Source of the DNA: Acanthosepion esculentum
Taxonomy: Eukaryota; Mollusca; Cephalopoda; Sepiida; Sepiidae
DNA: 64,000 nt
Assembly (NCBI GenBank): GCA_964036315.1
Contig: OZ038482.1
Span: 12,243,989-12,307,988, forward strand
Reading direction: 5' to 3'
Of this stretch, positions 39,601 through 49,894 are shown piece by piece (the stretch's first letter is position 1; each line of letters opens with the position of its first letter). The notes beneath the pieces were generated by a model. It worked only from the letters and a program-made list of their open reading frames with translations, had not been told where the DNA came from and did not search any database. A program made the translations under genes and the position numbers.

Positions 39601-42092
39601 GGCCAGTGGTGGGAATGATAATCTTGTCAATGTCTGGGATTTGAGACAAGGACCTTCTGTTCAACCTTTGCATTCATTTGCCGGTCATACAGCAGCAATT
39701 AAGGTAAGTTTTTTTTTTTGTGTGTGTGTTTTTATATATATATATATATATATAATGTAGAAACAAGCACTAACTCAGAGTATTTAAATCTGAGAAAAAC
39801 TTGTCTTTAATTTCTGAGGTGGAACATTCAATAATTCTTTGTTTCTTGCTGTATTTATTGCATCTGGTAATTTTTTTGTCATTCAGAAGCTTTTTTTTTT
39901 TTCCCCTTTTATGTAAGAATGCCTTTTCATTCTTTTGCATGTCCCTTTTTCCTGCCCTCACCTTGATGATTCACAAAATCCTGTTGTACTTGGCTGTATT
40001 AAATGTATATTATTCAACTCTATATTGGTGTTAAAGTTCAAGCCATTCTTGTTACACTTTAGCACATGTAAAGTCTGCAGTAAGTGGAAATGTTTTTGTT
40101 TTGCAGGCTTTGTCTTGGTGTCCATGGCAACCTTGTTTACTAGCATCAGGTGGAGGAACTTCTGATAAGACAATTCGCTTATGGAATATACAAACTGGTA
40201 GATGTACAAAATCTCAACCTACACATTCACAGGTAACTATGCTTCCTTCCTATTTTTCATGTGAGACCTTTCTGATTTTTAAATAACAAACATCAAAATA
40301 CTTGGCAAGTACATAACTGCAGACATGAAATGTTTCAATTTCCCCTTTCAAGTGCAGTTTAGGAACTAAACTGAATTATGTTGAATTTGAGAGGGGTCCT
40401 CTCAAATTTAACACCCATGTGTGTTTTGCATATAAATAATGAATATTTATATGCAGAACATCTTGAAAATGAGAAAAGGGTAGATTCTTCTTTTTTGTAG
40501 AATTTCTATCCGCCTGCAAACATTTCTTTTATGTTGTATGTGGATTTACTTTGACTACACTTCTTACCTGGCCTATTATAATATGAAGTATTTTCATCCT
40601 GTATCTCTTACCTCATTGTATTTAAGCATTGTCCATCTTCAAACTTCCATTGGATTTGAACTACAGTGGGACCTCAGTTCATGAATTTAATTTGTTCCTG
40701 AAGGCCATTTGTAACCCGAAACTATTTTTCCAATAGGAATCAATGTAGAGAAAAAAAATCACAGTACAATGAAATAGGAAAGAAAACTATGCTACAACAT
40801 ACGAATGCATACAATACAGCGGTTGCCGCAGAAATGATTCCATTTGGCAGCGTTGTTTGATAGCCGAGGCATTTTCATCTAAAATTTTCCGTTTGAAAAC
40901 CAATTTGTTTGACATGTGATACGTTTGAGAACCAAGTTTGCACTGTACAATGAAACCCCTATTTGCAACATCAAAAGAGGAACCAACTTTGCCAAGCTAC
41001 TGGATGAGACAAGCTTCATTGAAAGCCTGAAAACAGAGTTAGAATCACAGGTGACCATGGAGCAGGAAGATTTGCAGCTTGGCAATGGAACCATCAAAAT
41101 GGACCAAAATGAAGATATTGCACTCACAAATGGTTGTGGAGTTTCAAATATCCAAGACTTGATTAATCAAGTTTATTCAAGCATTAAAACACCATTCCAT
41201 GAATTCAAACTGACTTTGTGAGATTGCCATATTAGCTCCCAAGAATCAAACTGGATAGCATCAACTGGAAACTTCTCCAAGAAATCCCCCCCCCCTCATG
41301 AAGTACTTTTTTGTTGACACTGGTTGAACAAGAGCAGGCAGTGAATTATCCAACAGTTCCTGAATTCATTGGATCTTCCTGGAATGCCATCACACAATCT
41401 GGAACTAAAATAAAATGTGCCAGTTATGCTATTGAGAAATCTGGATCCTCCAAAGATTTGTAATGGAACAAGGTTAAATGTCAAAAAACATACTTCCTCA
41501 TTTATTGAAAGCAGAGATCCTTACTGGTCCAGGAAAGAGTTTTAATTCCAAGAATCCTCTTAATTCCCCCAGATCTTCCTTGCGAGTTCAAAAGACTTCA
41601 GTTTCCAATTAGTGGGCTATGCAATGTCAATCAATAAGTCCCAAGGACAATCATGAAGGTAACTGGGCTTCATCTGATGGAGCCCTGCTTTTCTGATGGC
41701 CAGTTCTGTATTGGTTGTTCAAGGGTTGGAAATGGAAACAAAGCTTTTGTACTGACCCCAAATAGGGGGAGGAGCAAAAATGTTTATCATGCAGTTTTGC
41801 AATAAGTCCCATATAGACAAATTATATCATTGTTTTCAGGCTGTCTGACAATTATTTTAATATATTTTCCATTTATACCTTGTTTTTATAGATATAAATA
41901 TTTAAGTAAATGCTCTGTTTTTAATAAACAGTAACTACTTTTACCAGCCAAGAAATTTCATAGAAAATGTCATCCTACATGGAACTGTCATATAGCTTGA
42001 CATGCTATACCATTTAGCTGCAGAGGAAGCATCTGGTTAGCAAATTCAAATTACTGTTTATTTACTTAAATAATATTTGTATCTATAAAAAT

Positions 42093-42159
<67 letters not shown>

Positions 42160-45100
42160 GATTTAAATTTTGGTTTGATTCCAATGTATTTCACTAGCTG
42201 TCATTTGTACTTCCACCCCTGTTCATTCTGTTGACATGTTGCTTCCCCACCCATCACTTCAATAATATAAATACACAGGTAAATTTTTCTGTGTTGAGCA
42301 GTTTAGACTTACTTCCTGTTCCTTTGTGATTTGATTTTTTTTTTTACCTACTGTCTGGATAAATTTAAACCTTTTTGTAATTCCAGTCTGATGAGGCAGG
42401 TATTAAAAACTTAGCTGCCAAAATAAATTTATTATCAAATTTTTCGAGATGTGTTAAGTTTTTTTCCTTTGATGGATATCATATTGCTCTGTATACAATA
42501 CAGTGAGCTCTCTTCATGGATCTAGCTTTGTAATATTTTATAGGAAAAAGACTGACTTGAATTTTCCTTTCCACTTATAGATTTGATATATATATATATT
42601 GATGCATGTTTCATTAAATAATATAGACAAGTTTTGTCTTTATTTTATGCAAGTTCCTTTCATATTGTCTGATAAGCTTAATAATATTATCATTGAAAGA
42701 CGAAAGGAAATCACCATAAGCCATTATCAAAGATGACAATTACATTTAAATATATCAAACAATACACGGACAAAACAATGATAGTCTGTTTTTATTTACA
42801 TTTCTTCTTTCAATGATAATGTTGTTAAGCTTATCAGACAATATGAAAGGAACTTGCTTAAAATAGACAAAACTTGTTTATATTATTTAATGAAAAATTG
42901 CTGCCTGTTAAGTTCCACTACAAATCTTAACTTTCCTATTTTGACGTACTTGGATTCTGAGATTTAAAATCATTTTGTTTTGGGACCTACTTAAGGGGAA
43001 GAAATACTTTTGACCCTTTAACATTTAACACTCAAACCTGCCTTGTAAATATTTGACTCTCAGTGTCACTGTTTGTGTGACTTTCTGTATTATTTGCAAT
43101 GATGCCATCATATGTTATTGCAGAGTATACATGCAGCATGTTACGACAGTTTGTACATTGAGAGCTGATATTTAAGACTGAATTTGAATTTTAAGTAGAT
43201 GAGCATTAAAGGCCCCAAATATTTCCCAACTTATCAAGGACTTCATTTTGAAGCAGTTAAAATGTTTAGTTTTATAAATATTTCAAAATTGTATTTCTTA
43301 ATCTTACAGGTAAATTTTTCTTATTAAATGAGATTTCTGTAATTCAGATAAGTTCCTTGTTGTGGTCAAAAGAGCATCGTGAAGTAGTTACTGGACATGG
43401 CTTTACAAACAATTCTCTCTCTTTCTGGAAATTTCCAAACTTGGAATGCATTGGCGAACTAAAAGGTAATTTTTTTTTTTTTTTCTGTCCAGTGTGGCAT
43501 ATTTTGCCTAAACAAAATTAAAATTTTTTAAAATCCTATTATAAATCTAGGTACCACCACTCACTTTTTCATACCTAAGGTTTAAAATTAATTTTTAAAA
43601 ATGAAAAGGCATTTTTGAAGATTTCATTTTAGCTATAATTGAAAGTAAAATGATTAAATTTATTATTTCCAGTAAAATATTCAGGTGTATTTTAAATAAA
43701 AATTACATAGATTGGAATCCAACATTTTGGCTGATTTAAGAAAAATTTCTAAAGTGGTCATTTTCTTAATTTTAATTTGTAATTCATTTTTAAATCCTTC
43801 AAAAATAAAATATATATTTGCAACACATTATTTGAATAAAATTAACAACTTTTAAGTTAATCTGATTTAAAACAAATATTACTTCTAGCATAAAAAATAT
43901 AGTATACAAGCATTTCTTAACAGGTCTTTTGATCATGTCTTTGACGTTATCGGCATCACTGATAAGTTACGTAGTGATGACATTCTGAATGACCAGAATT
44001 GACATAAATTTATGAAATCAAAGTGAACACATTTTTGATTTTTAAATGCAAATATTTTACAAATTAAAATATTTTCAGCAATTATCGAATATTTTATTGA
44101 CTTTTATTTGTTTGAAGATATTTTACGAAAAAATAATCATTTAAAATAATATAAAATTTTCTTAGATTAATTTAAAAATTTAATAACTGACATAAAATAC
44201 CATGATAGAGGTAAACATCAATCATTTATGAAACGGTATGGTATTCTATTATGATGGTTATTTTATTAAATTTTTATAGTACTTTAAATTTTATTAATTA
44301 CATAATTGTTTAAACTTTTATTTTAATCCAATACACTTAACAATAGTTTTTAAAGATTGTGTCATGTATAGGTTCTCATAGGTAAAAATTGAGAATGCTT
44401 AAACACTAAAGATTTTTCTTATTTTAAAAATATTTGGTTACAAAAAACTTGAGTTTTTCAACTTTGATTCATAAATGTACTTTTCACTTAACAATATCAA
44501 GTCAACTTGAAGCAATGCAGAATTTTAAATGATTTTTTTTGTATTGTAAATTATTTAATTAAATTAAAAAAAAAAATAAACAATTCTTGTAAAAATTAAT
44601 TCATTGAAAAAATTAAGACAATTGTCCTTAATATTTCTTATTTATCAAAGCAATTAAAAGCTTTTCTAATTAATGTAATAGTTTTATTGCATTACTTTAC
44701 AATTCAGAGCAGATTTTTGGTTAATGGGTTAAATGTTTTACAAAAAAATAAATTGATTTACTATCTCCAAGGAGGTTTGCTTATAACTAATAAAAAAGTG
44801 GGTGGCAACATCTTTTTTAAAAAGAGAAAAAAAAAAATTTCATTTATGGATATGTCTTAAAACTTTCATAAAAATCCCACAATTATTTGATTTTTGAAAG
44901 ATTTCCCAAATCAATGTGTTTTTCACAAGAAAAAGCGCAAAAAAAAACTAACCTTTATCTTTGGTCCACCACTGACGTTACAAAAAAATTTTAACCAAAA
45001 TTTGAACATGCTACAAAGGAGTAAAAAAAATTTCAGAATATATTAAAAAAAAAATACTTTAGCCTTTCTTCTTAATAACACAAGCATTGTAATGACAAAA

Positions 45101-46286
45101 CTTTGTTTTTATTGGGGACCTTTTTTTCATCATGCTATATTTTTTTTCGTTTGGCCAAGTAAAGGTCGCTATATAAATCTAATGTTGAGTTACTATTATG
45201 TTCTATGTCATGTACCATTTCCATTTTATAATTGATCAGAAATCTGGCACAATGTTCTGAAATCAATTTCAAAGTTACTTGTCATCGGTGCAGTTTAGAC
45301 TCGAACGCAAGCTGCAAATTAATCATTTCTCATCTTCGACATAGCAGCTTCTTTCCATGCACTGTCTGCTTGGGCCTATCTACATTTACAATGCGCACAA
45401 TCAACCTGTAGCTTATATTGCAAATAATGAGCTGACCTTTGAGCCTGAAGTACATGCTTCATCGGAACGACAAAAGTTTCGAATTCAATTGTCCTTCTAG
45501 ACTGCTTGCCAATCACAGTCATTCACTCCTGTTATTTAACCTATATTTGGGCATATTTCCCCAACCTAGAAACTTTTTTTTTTTTTTTTTTTGTTTCACT
45601 TTATTTTGTTTGAAGTTTCCCTTCCTCATAATTGTAAAGAAAAACTAATTGCAAAAAAATATTAATTTGACTTTTGTCTTTTCATCATGCAATTATTAGT
45701 AAATCTCTGGTCTTGCAAACTATTAATAGTGAGTTTAATCCTCTCGGAATGTATCACATTTGTGACTTTGTACCAAAACTAACCTCTGCTGAGTATGTAA
45801 CAATTTGGTTGTAGCTTGAGAAAAATACTTTTTTGATGACTCACAAGTCAAATTGATTGACTGGTTTGTAGACACAAGACTGAAATAGTTTTTTGTTGCA
45901 GAAAAGATATTGTAAAATTGTTCAGTATTTTAACTAAGATGTGAAATCTCTGGATATCCAGAGATTTTACTTGCATTCTAGAATGTTAAAGTATAAAGAT
46001 ATTATTGCATCATAGTGTGTTGTCTACTAGATTCTGGTGAATGAGCTTGTTTTTTTTCTTTCTTCCTGTTTCCTTTGTTTGGTTTTACTTCCCATACTTT
46101 TTTTTTTTTTTTCCCTCATATAAAAAAAAATCCATTTTCCAATGCTAGTAGGAAGCCTTCTGATTTGATTAAACATGTCTTAAGTTTTGAAATTCGTCAA
46201 TTTAACTTCTTTTTTTTTTTCTCATCACAATGGATGATAACTTAATATCAGAAAATGTCTGCCCGACCAAGAGAGAGGCAATAATG

Positions 46287-46318
<32 letters not shown>

Positions 46319-46473
46319 GTCATTCTTCAAGAATTCTGAATTTGGCTTTGGCCCCAGATGGCAGCACAATTGCAAGCTTAGGAGCTGATGAAACCATTCG
46401 GCTTTGGAAATGCTTCAGTGCCAATAAAAAGGGTTCCATCAAACCTCGTGGAATGTTCTCTGGGATAAGATAA
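27316..46473 (+). CDS. CDC20: Cdc20/fizzy, activator of the anaphase-promoting complex, 507 residues
   Basis: Cdc20 brings securin, cyclin B and other degron-bearing substrates to APC/C at mitosis and is the target of the spindle checkpoint. Ten coding exons join in phase: 27316-27412, 27955-28147, 30025-30212, 33158-33283, 34914-35113, 37021-37115, 39478-39703, 40107-40232, 43348-43465 and 46319-46473 (stop TAA). The C-box DRFIPSR is at residues 96-102. WD40 blades follow, with NLLDWSSKNTV, LWDVQYRKMLRTMSGH, ASGGNDNLVNVWDLR, LASGGGTSDKTIRLWN, TGHGFTNNSLSFWK and LGADETIRLWKCF. The Ile-Arg tail is at 506-507. YHHDVR and PDRILDAPD point to Cdc20 over Cdh1/FZR. Length is close to the human protein (499). 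Oddities: no CRY box, and KVLS at 147-150 where the Mad2-binding KILR lies in human Cdc20. The first WD blade also lacks its usual tryptophan. No KEN box was seen. Confidence 0.95.
28148..30024. other. Cdc20 intron with no assigned element
   Basis: AT-rich with a poly-G run near 28975. Segments 28590-28740 and 29440-29900 are less AT-rich and look like old repeats, but could not be classified. Confidence 0.4.
31100..31345 (-). mobile_element. Degraded tRNA-derived SINE
   Basis: The minus strand has a box B-like AGGTCAAATTCC preceded by a box A-like ATAGTTGATAC. The plus strand carries TTCTAGACTGGTTG and AGTATTTAACCAATGGCTGG, the tail block shared with 19240-19290 and 33950-34060. It is heavily mutated and lies in a Cdc20 intron. 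Confidence 0.5.
31840..33120 (+). repeat. Copy of the AT-rich dispersed repeat
   Basis: The start CTAGGTACCTCCACTAATTT, then ACACCTAAGGTTTAAAAT, parallels 43548-43590. The interior 32560-32760 (AAGCAATTAAAGGCTTTTTT, CCAAGGAGTTCTGC) parallels 44640-44780. The right end is replaced by a C/T-rich stretch just before the exon at 33158. Confidence 0.6.
33640..34070. mobile_element. SINE-like repeats, two shared tail blocks in tandem
   Basis: The tail-like block occurs twice, at about 33905-33965 and 33970-34045 (ACTAGTTGCCACCCAAGGCT, CCTATTATTTACCCATAG). It is preceded by a separate GC-richer unit (CATCGGTCTCAAGAGACTAT, GGATGCAAGCCTGGGCAGG). The latter has the look of another SINE, but I cannot name it. 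Confidence 0.4.
34176..34895 (+). pseudogene. Very degraded mariner-like remnant (weak)
   Basis: A TA-flanked CAGGGTG at 34174-34182 resembles the mariner end at 56639. The last open frame (34666-34893) ends with FQKCFPYWHHSLRKCIDFYF, which resembles the C-terminal tail of mariner transposases. No catalytic motif and no right inverted repeat were found, so this is tentative. It lies in a Cdc20 intron. Confidence 0.3.
36370..36510 (-). mobile_element. tRNA-derived SINE (minus strand)
   Basis: The minus strand reads TGGTGTAATGGTTAGCAATC (box A) and GAGTTTGATCCTCACT (box B), then ends CAGTCTTGTGCCACATCTAA. That last block resembles the 3' end of the Tx1-like LINE in this window (CCTTGTGCCACATTT). 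Confidence 0.65.
36614..36688. repeat. (TG)n(TA)n(CA)n microsatellite
   Basis: A TG run, a long TA run and a CA run in sequence, in a Cdc20 intron. Confidence 0.95.
37320..38068 (+). pseudogene. mariner (DD37D-like) transposase remnant
   Basis: The plus strand encodes PVSIMVFEVITSDGDIMPSF, IFPHGLRLNMEVYIKCLEGV and PYVWQQDSAPCHTSRRT, the central catalytic region of the same transposase type as 56639-57890. After that the frame shifts, though NTKDDLKARI and FQSHLEAVVEA remain legible. A right inverted-repeat end CACCCTG followed by TA sits at 38062-38070. The first catalytic domain is missing and no left end was found. It lies in a Cdc20 intron. Confidence 0.8.
38776..39280. repeat. 27-bp minisatellite, 18.7 copies
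   Basis: The unit TACACTTGGCTTTACTTGTT+AGTCGGG repeats with no visible variation in the Cdc20 intron before exon 7. Because 27 is a multiple of three, two plus-strand frames stay open (a nine-residue repeat such as LALLVSRVH). They have no gene context and are not called as proteins. Confidence 0.97.
40664..40945. mobile_element. TA-flanked MITE with CAGTG ends
   Basis: The element begins CAGTGGGACCTCAGTTCATG and ends with the inverse of CAGTGCAAACTTGGTTCTCA, with TA on both sides. The ends are imperfect inverted repeats of the pogo/Tigger type. At 282 bp it has no coding capacity. It abuts the Helitron fragment. Confidence 0.65.
40946..41820 (+). pseudogene. Helitron helicase C-terminal fragment, broken
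   Basis: The plus strand carries, in shifting frames, the end of a PIF1-like Helitron helicase. It includes LGNGTIKMDQNEDIALTNGC, IQDLINQVYSSI, then PPDLPCEFKRLQFPISGLCN and EPCFSDGQFCIGCSRVGNGN. These correspond to the family's DxPFxFKRxQFP and GQLYVACSRV motifs. The Walker motifs, Rep domain and Helitron ends are absent, and stops and a poly-C tract interrupt it. It lies in the Cdc20 intron between exons 8 and 9. Confidence 0.8.
42092..42159. repeat. (CA)n(TA)n microsatellite
   Basis: A CA run followed by a long TA run in a Cdc20 intron. Confidence 0.95.
42609..42895. repeat. Long imperfect hairpin, about 95-bp arms
   Basis: The left arm 42609-42705 (TTTCATTAAATAATATAGAC, AAGTTCCTTTCATATTGTCT) is the reverse complement of the right arm 42801-42895 with only a few mismatches. 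The loop is about 95 bases. It may be a foldback or MITE-type element. It lies in the Cdc20 intron between exons 8 and 9, so the pre-mRNA would form a long duplex. Confidence 0.9.
43545..45138 (+). repeat. Longest copy of the AT-rich dispersed repeat
   Basis: The copy begins CTAGGTACCACCACTCACTT and ACCTAAGGTTTAAAATTA, as at 31840. It shares its interior with 32560-32760 and, reversed, with 2580-2720. It ends in the terminal block ACAAAACTTTGTTTTTATTG+GGGACC and CATCATGCTAT. No coding capacity is visible in its roughly 1.6 kb. It lies in a Cdc20 intron. Confidence 0.65.
45440..45570. mobile_element. SINE tail fragment
   Basis: CCTTCTAGACTGCTTGCCAA and TGTTATTTAACCTATATTTG match the tail block of the SINE family seen at 19205, 31100 and 33905. 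A long T run follows. The tRNA-like head was not found. Confidence 0.5.
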
Positions 46474-47245
46474 AAGTTTGTTTAATCTTACTCATGTCAT
46501 GGCCTGTGGGTAACAGATCTTTTATTTATTTTCTTTTAAGTACAATTGCCGTGTTCAATTTTCTTTTAATTGCAGTGTTTTTTGTTTGTTTTTTTTCTTG
46601 ACATGTACAAATTGAAATTCTAAACATTAATTGTTCTTAGTTATGGTAAGCTTCTTTATCTCATATTTTAAAATACCAATTTGTAAATTTGCTTACAATA
46701 TTTAAAGATGAAGAAAAAAAATTCACTGATCTTATCTTAAGATCTCATACATTGCAGATAATTTTTTTATGAAATTTTCATTTAAAGTTAGACTGATTGT
46801 ATAAATTTTTTTCCTTTTCTCTTTCAAATAGGCATGGATTGGCTTCTAAAATATAGTTCTTTTATTAAATGCTTTATAAAAAAAAAAACCTGAATATTGT
46901 TGAAAAATCATGTTTTTCCGTTTAAATCGTTTTTTAATTAATGATTGATCTCCATATGAACTGGTCTGATTTATCTTAAATGTTTAAAAAAGAAAAGGGA
47001 TTTTAGATTGAACTTTTTATGCATTGTAAATCACTTCCAGCTCTTTTTTTCCAAATAGTTCTTGGTGGGATAACTTGGTTAGGAACTTGTTATAAAAAGG
47101 AATCGTGTTAAAAAAAAAAAAAAAAATACCTAACAATTTTTCCCTTAAACAGTTTTGGATGACTCTCATGGAGTAATTTATTTCTAATATTTATGTTTAA
47201 AATGATACTTAAGTTTGAGTAATAAAATTATTACATTAAATAGAC
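46474..47245 (+). other. Probable 3' UTR of Cdc20
   Basis: AT-rich sequence follows the TAA stop. A canonical AATAAA occurs at 47221-47226, which would place polyadenylation near 47240. Its use is unproven. Confidence 0.4.
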
Positions 47246-47370
47246 CTGCACTGCCATTCACAAAAAGAAAGGCAATACCACTTTAATTGCCAAATACATG
47301 TTAATGTATGAAGGTGCCACTCGTGTCTCATACTGTGTGTACCAGCCTCATGATTTGGGCAAGTCTTTTC

Positions 47371-47408
<38 letters not shown>

Positions 47409-49084
47409 CCTCTAATTTCATCACTAAGCCTTCTCCTTTTGCTTGCAAAAAAAATCCATCTGTCATTGCTAGTTAAGTTTTTTCTGATTATTTAAACAAG
47501 CCCTTTGATTACCTAAGCCTGATAAATTTTAATGGCAAATTTTGACTAAAAATAAAACTGAATACTGAGCAATAAAATATACTGATGCAAATCAAACTTT
47601 ATCAAAAAGGAAAATATAATGGAAGCCTTAATTTCTGAATAAAACTTGTCAGTAACATCCAGTCATTCTCTGAAGTTTTGGAATTAGATTTTCATCCTAT
47701 AAGGAATGTAAATTTTTTTTTTTTTTTTTTTCTTTCTCTCTCTCCTTAATTCTCTTATTGAAAATAGGTTATCTATGATAATAAATACAAGAAAAGGGTT
47801 TGGAACAATCTTGAATTTCATTGTCATTAGATATATTTACAAAATCGTGCAAAATTTCAAAATAAAACTAGATTATCTTATAAAGAGTTGGTAAAAAATT
47901 AAAAATAAATAATTCTAATTGGTGGCAGGTTTGGATAGAACAGGGAGATTTTTTTTTTTTTAACTAGCCATTGCTGAAAGCTATTGCAGTTCTGGCCTGC
48001 TTTATTTTTTAATTTAATTAAAAGTAAAAGAAACAAAACAAACAATTTAAAACATTCATTTCTGTTTCTAAACTCCAAATATTTTGCAGTTTTCCCAAAA
48101 TCTTAACTAATACTATACCGACATTTATCATTTAAAATTTGCTGATGAAACTTAATAAACAATGAAGTTCAATAAACACTTAAAAAATTTTTTTTTTTTA
48201 TAACTGGAAAACGAAACTGCCTGTAATTTCTTTATATTTTCTCATCTTGGAGTTATACACATTTTTTTCTCTTGGTAAAATCGTACTTTTTTTTTTCTTT
48301 TTTTTTTTTTCTTATAAAAGTAATTTATAAACTAAACTCATTTTGATATGTATGAAATTTTCTGCATATTTTAAAATTTGCAATTTTTCAACTCTCAAGT
48401 CTTTTACTTTGTTTATGATGAAAAAAGAATTTTGTAAAAATATTTATCTGATTAAAATAGTAAATGGTCATTGGTTAAATATAAATGACAGAAGAGCCCC
48501 CAAAACAGATTTGACAAAGTTAAACAATAATAATAAGAAAACAGGGTGAAAAATAACGTTGAGCAGGAAAACAATCAATGTAAGCCAAATTGACAGTAAT
48601 ATAGCAAACAGTTAAGACTAAGAATTTGTGTTGACACACAAGAGCAAATTTAGATAAACAAACACAGCAAGACAATCTTATTGGCTAGGAAAAATCCCAG
48701 CATGCATTTGTGTTTAGTTTATAAGTTGGGTAGGCTTTTGCAATCATTGTCCATTGGGATTGGACCCTACCTCTCAATCTAATGGATGAGTGCACTCATT
48801 CTCCCTCCCCTATACCCCTTTTCTATGGCGACCAATAAATACAAACAAGTTACATATAAACATATACAATTGATTTACATATTTTTTTTCAATATACACT
48901 TTCAACTTTTAATATTTCAAACTTATTTTCATTTTTTTTTTTTTTTTTGTTCCTCCTCCTTGTGTTTTCATATTTCAACTTTTTTTTTTTTTTTTTTTTT
49001 TTTTTCCTTTTATAAAAGGAGGTGAAAAATAAGGGAAAGAAAAACAGAAACTAAGGGAATAAATGTGGTAAACAAAATGTTCAG
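47246..49084. other. Intergenic region without recognised genes
   Basis: Mostly AT-rich with very long T runs (47380-47408, 48970-49005). Segment 48540-48800 is less AT-rich and could be an LTR of the adjacent Copia remnant, but no matching second LTR was identified. Confidence 0.4.
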
Positions 49085-49757
49085 TATAGCACTCCATTTA
49101 TAGCATTAACAAATTTATTCAATTTTACTTTGCCAATAGGTTTAGTAATTAAATCTGTAATATTTTCATCTGATTGATAGTCCAATTTTATTGTACTGTT
49201 TTGAATTTCGGTTCTTATAGAGTGGTACTTTGTCTACATGTTTTGAACATTGGTGGTAGATAGGGTTTTATGTCCTGGTTTACTGCATGTACAAGCATTA
49301 TTAGGGCGAGACTTTGGTCTTGGCCTCTGCATTCTGAGGGCCATTACAATATTTTCAATGTTATTCGCAATTATCGTTTCAGTTTTTTCAAAACTTCATA
49401 ATGCTACTTTAAATTCACCACATGTTACTAATTTGTTTTCCGAGTTTTAAGTTTTAAACGACTTAAATTTGGAAAGAGAGGCCATTTTAGGACCATGACT
49501 ATTACTAAGCTATCGCTAATTACTTCTCTGGATGTTTTTAATAAAGTTGTAGCCTTTTCAGCTCTAATATAATTGGTAATATTTTTGGCATTTGCTTTTA
49601 GTTGTGAGCTTCCTTCAGTATACAAAGAAATTATTTTCAGTTTTCCTTTTGATAGTGTTCTCAAATTTGTAGTGTTTTCTGCCATTGTCAGAGGCTGTTG
49701 ACCATGTTCACCATAGACTATGAATATAGAATACAGCGCAGTACGTAATCTCTTCAA
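49085..49757 (-). pseudogene. Internally deleted Ty1/Copia element: gag joined to the RNase H tail
   Basis: On the minus strand, 49757-49430 encodes a Copia-type gag (UBN2-like): LKIISLYTEGSSQLKANAKN, ITNYIRAEKATTLLKTSREV and VISDSLVIVMVLK. A zinc-knuckle-like CTCSKPGHKT follows. Then directly comes TKYHSIRTEIQNSTIKLDY and DLITKPIGKVKLNKFVNAIN, the last segment of Copia RNase H. Protease, integrase and reverse transcriptase are missing between them. Frameshifts also break gag. The upstream side is cut by the LINE insertion at 49895. Confidence 0.7.
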
Positions 49758-49894
49758 TGAAATAACGTTAAAGATTAACAGTCACGAGTGACTCTACTGA
49801 ATCTGACTATATTGCCAATACCACCAGCAGCTGTTCCGTAATTCTGCAGTCTTCGATATTAAAGGCTGGTAGTAATATTTATTACTGAAATAAT

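Noticed and set aside
46287..46318. Cdc20 exon 10 acceptor preceded by a very long T run ending in AAG
   Set aside because: The run is unusual, but AAG acceptors are tolerated and the exon joins in phase with strong WD40 similarity. I see no reason to treat it as an error.
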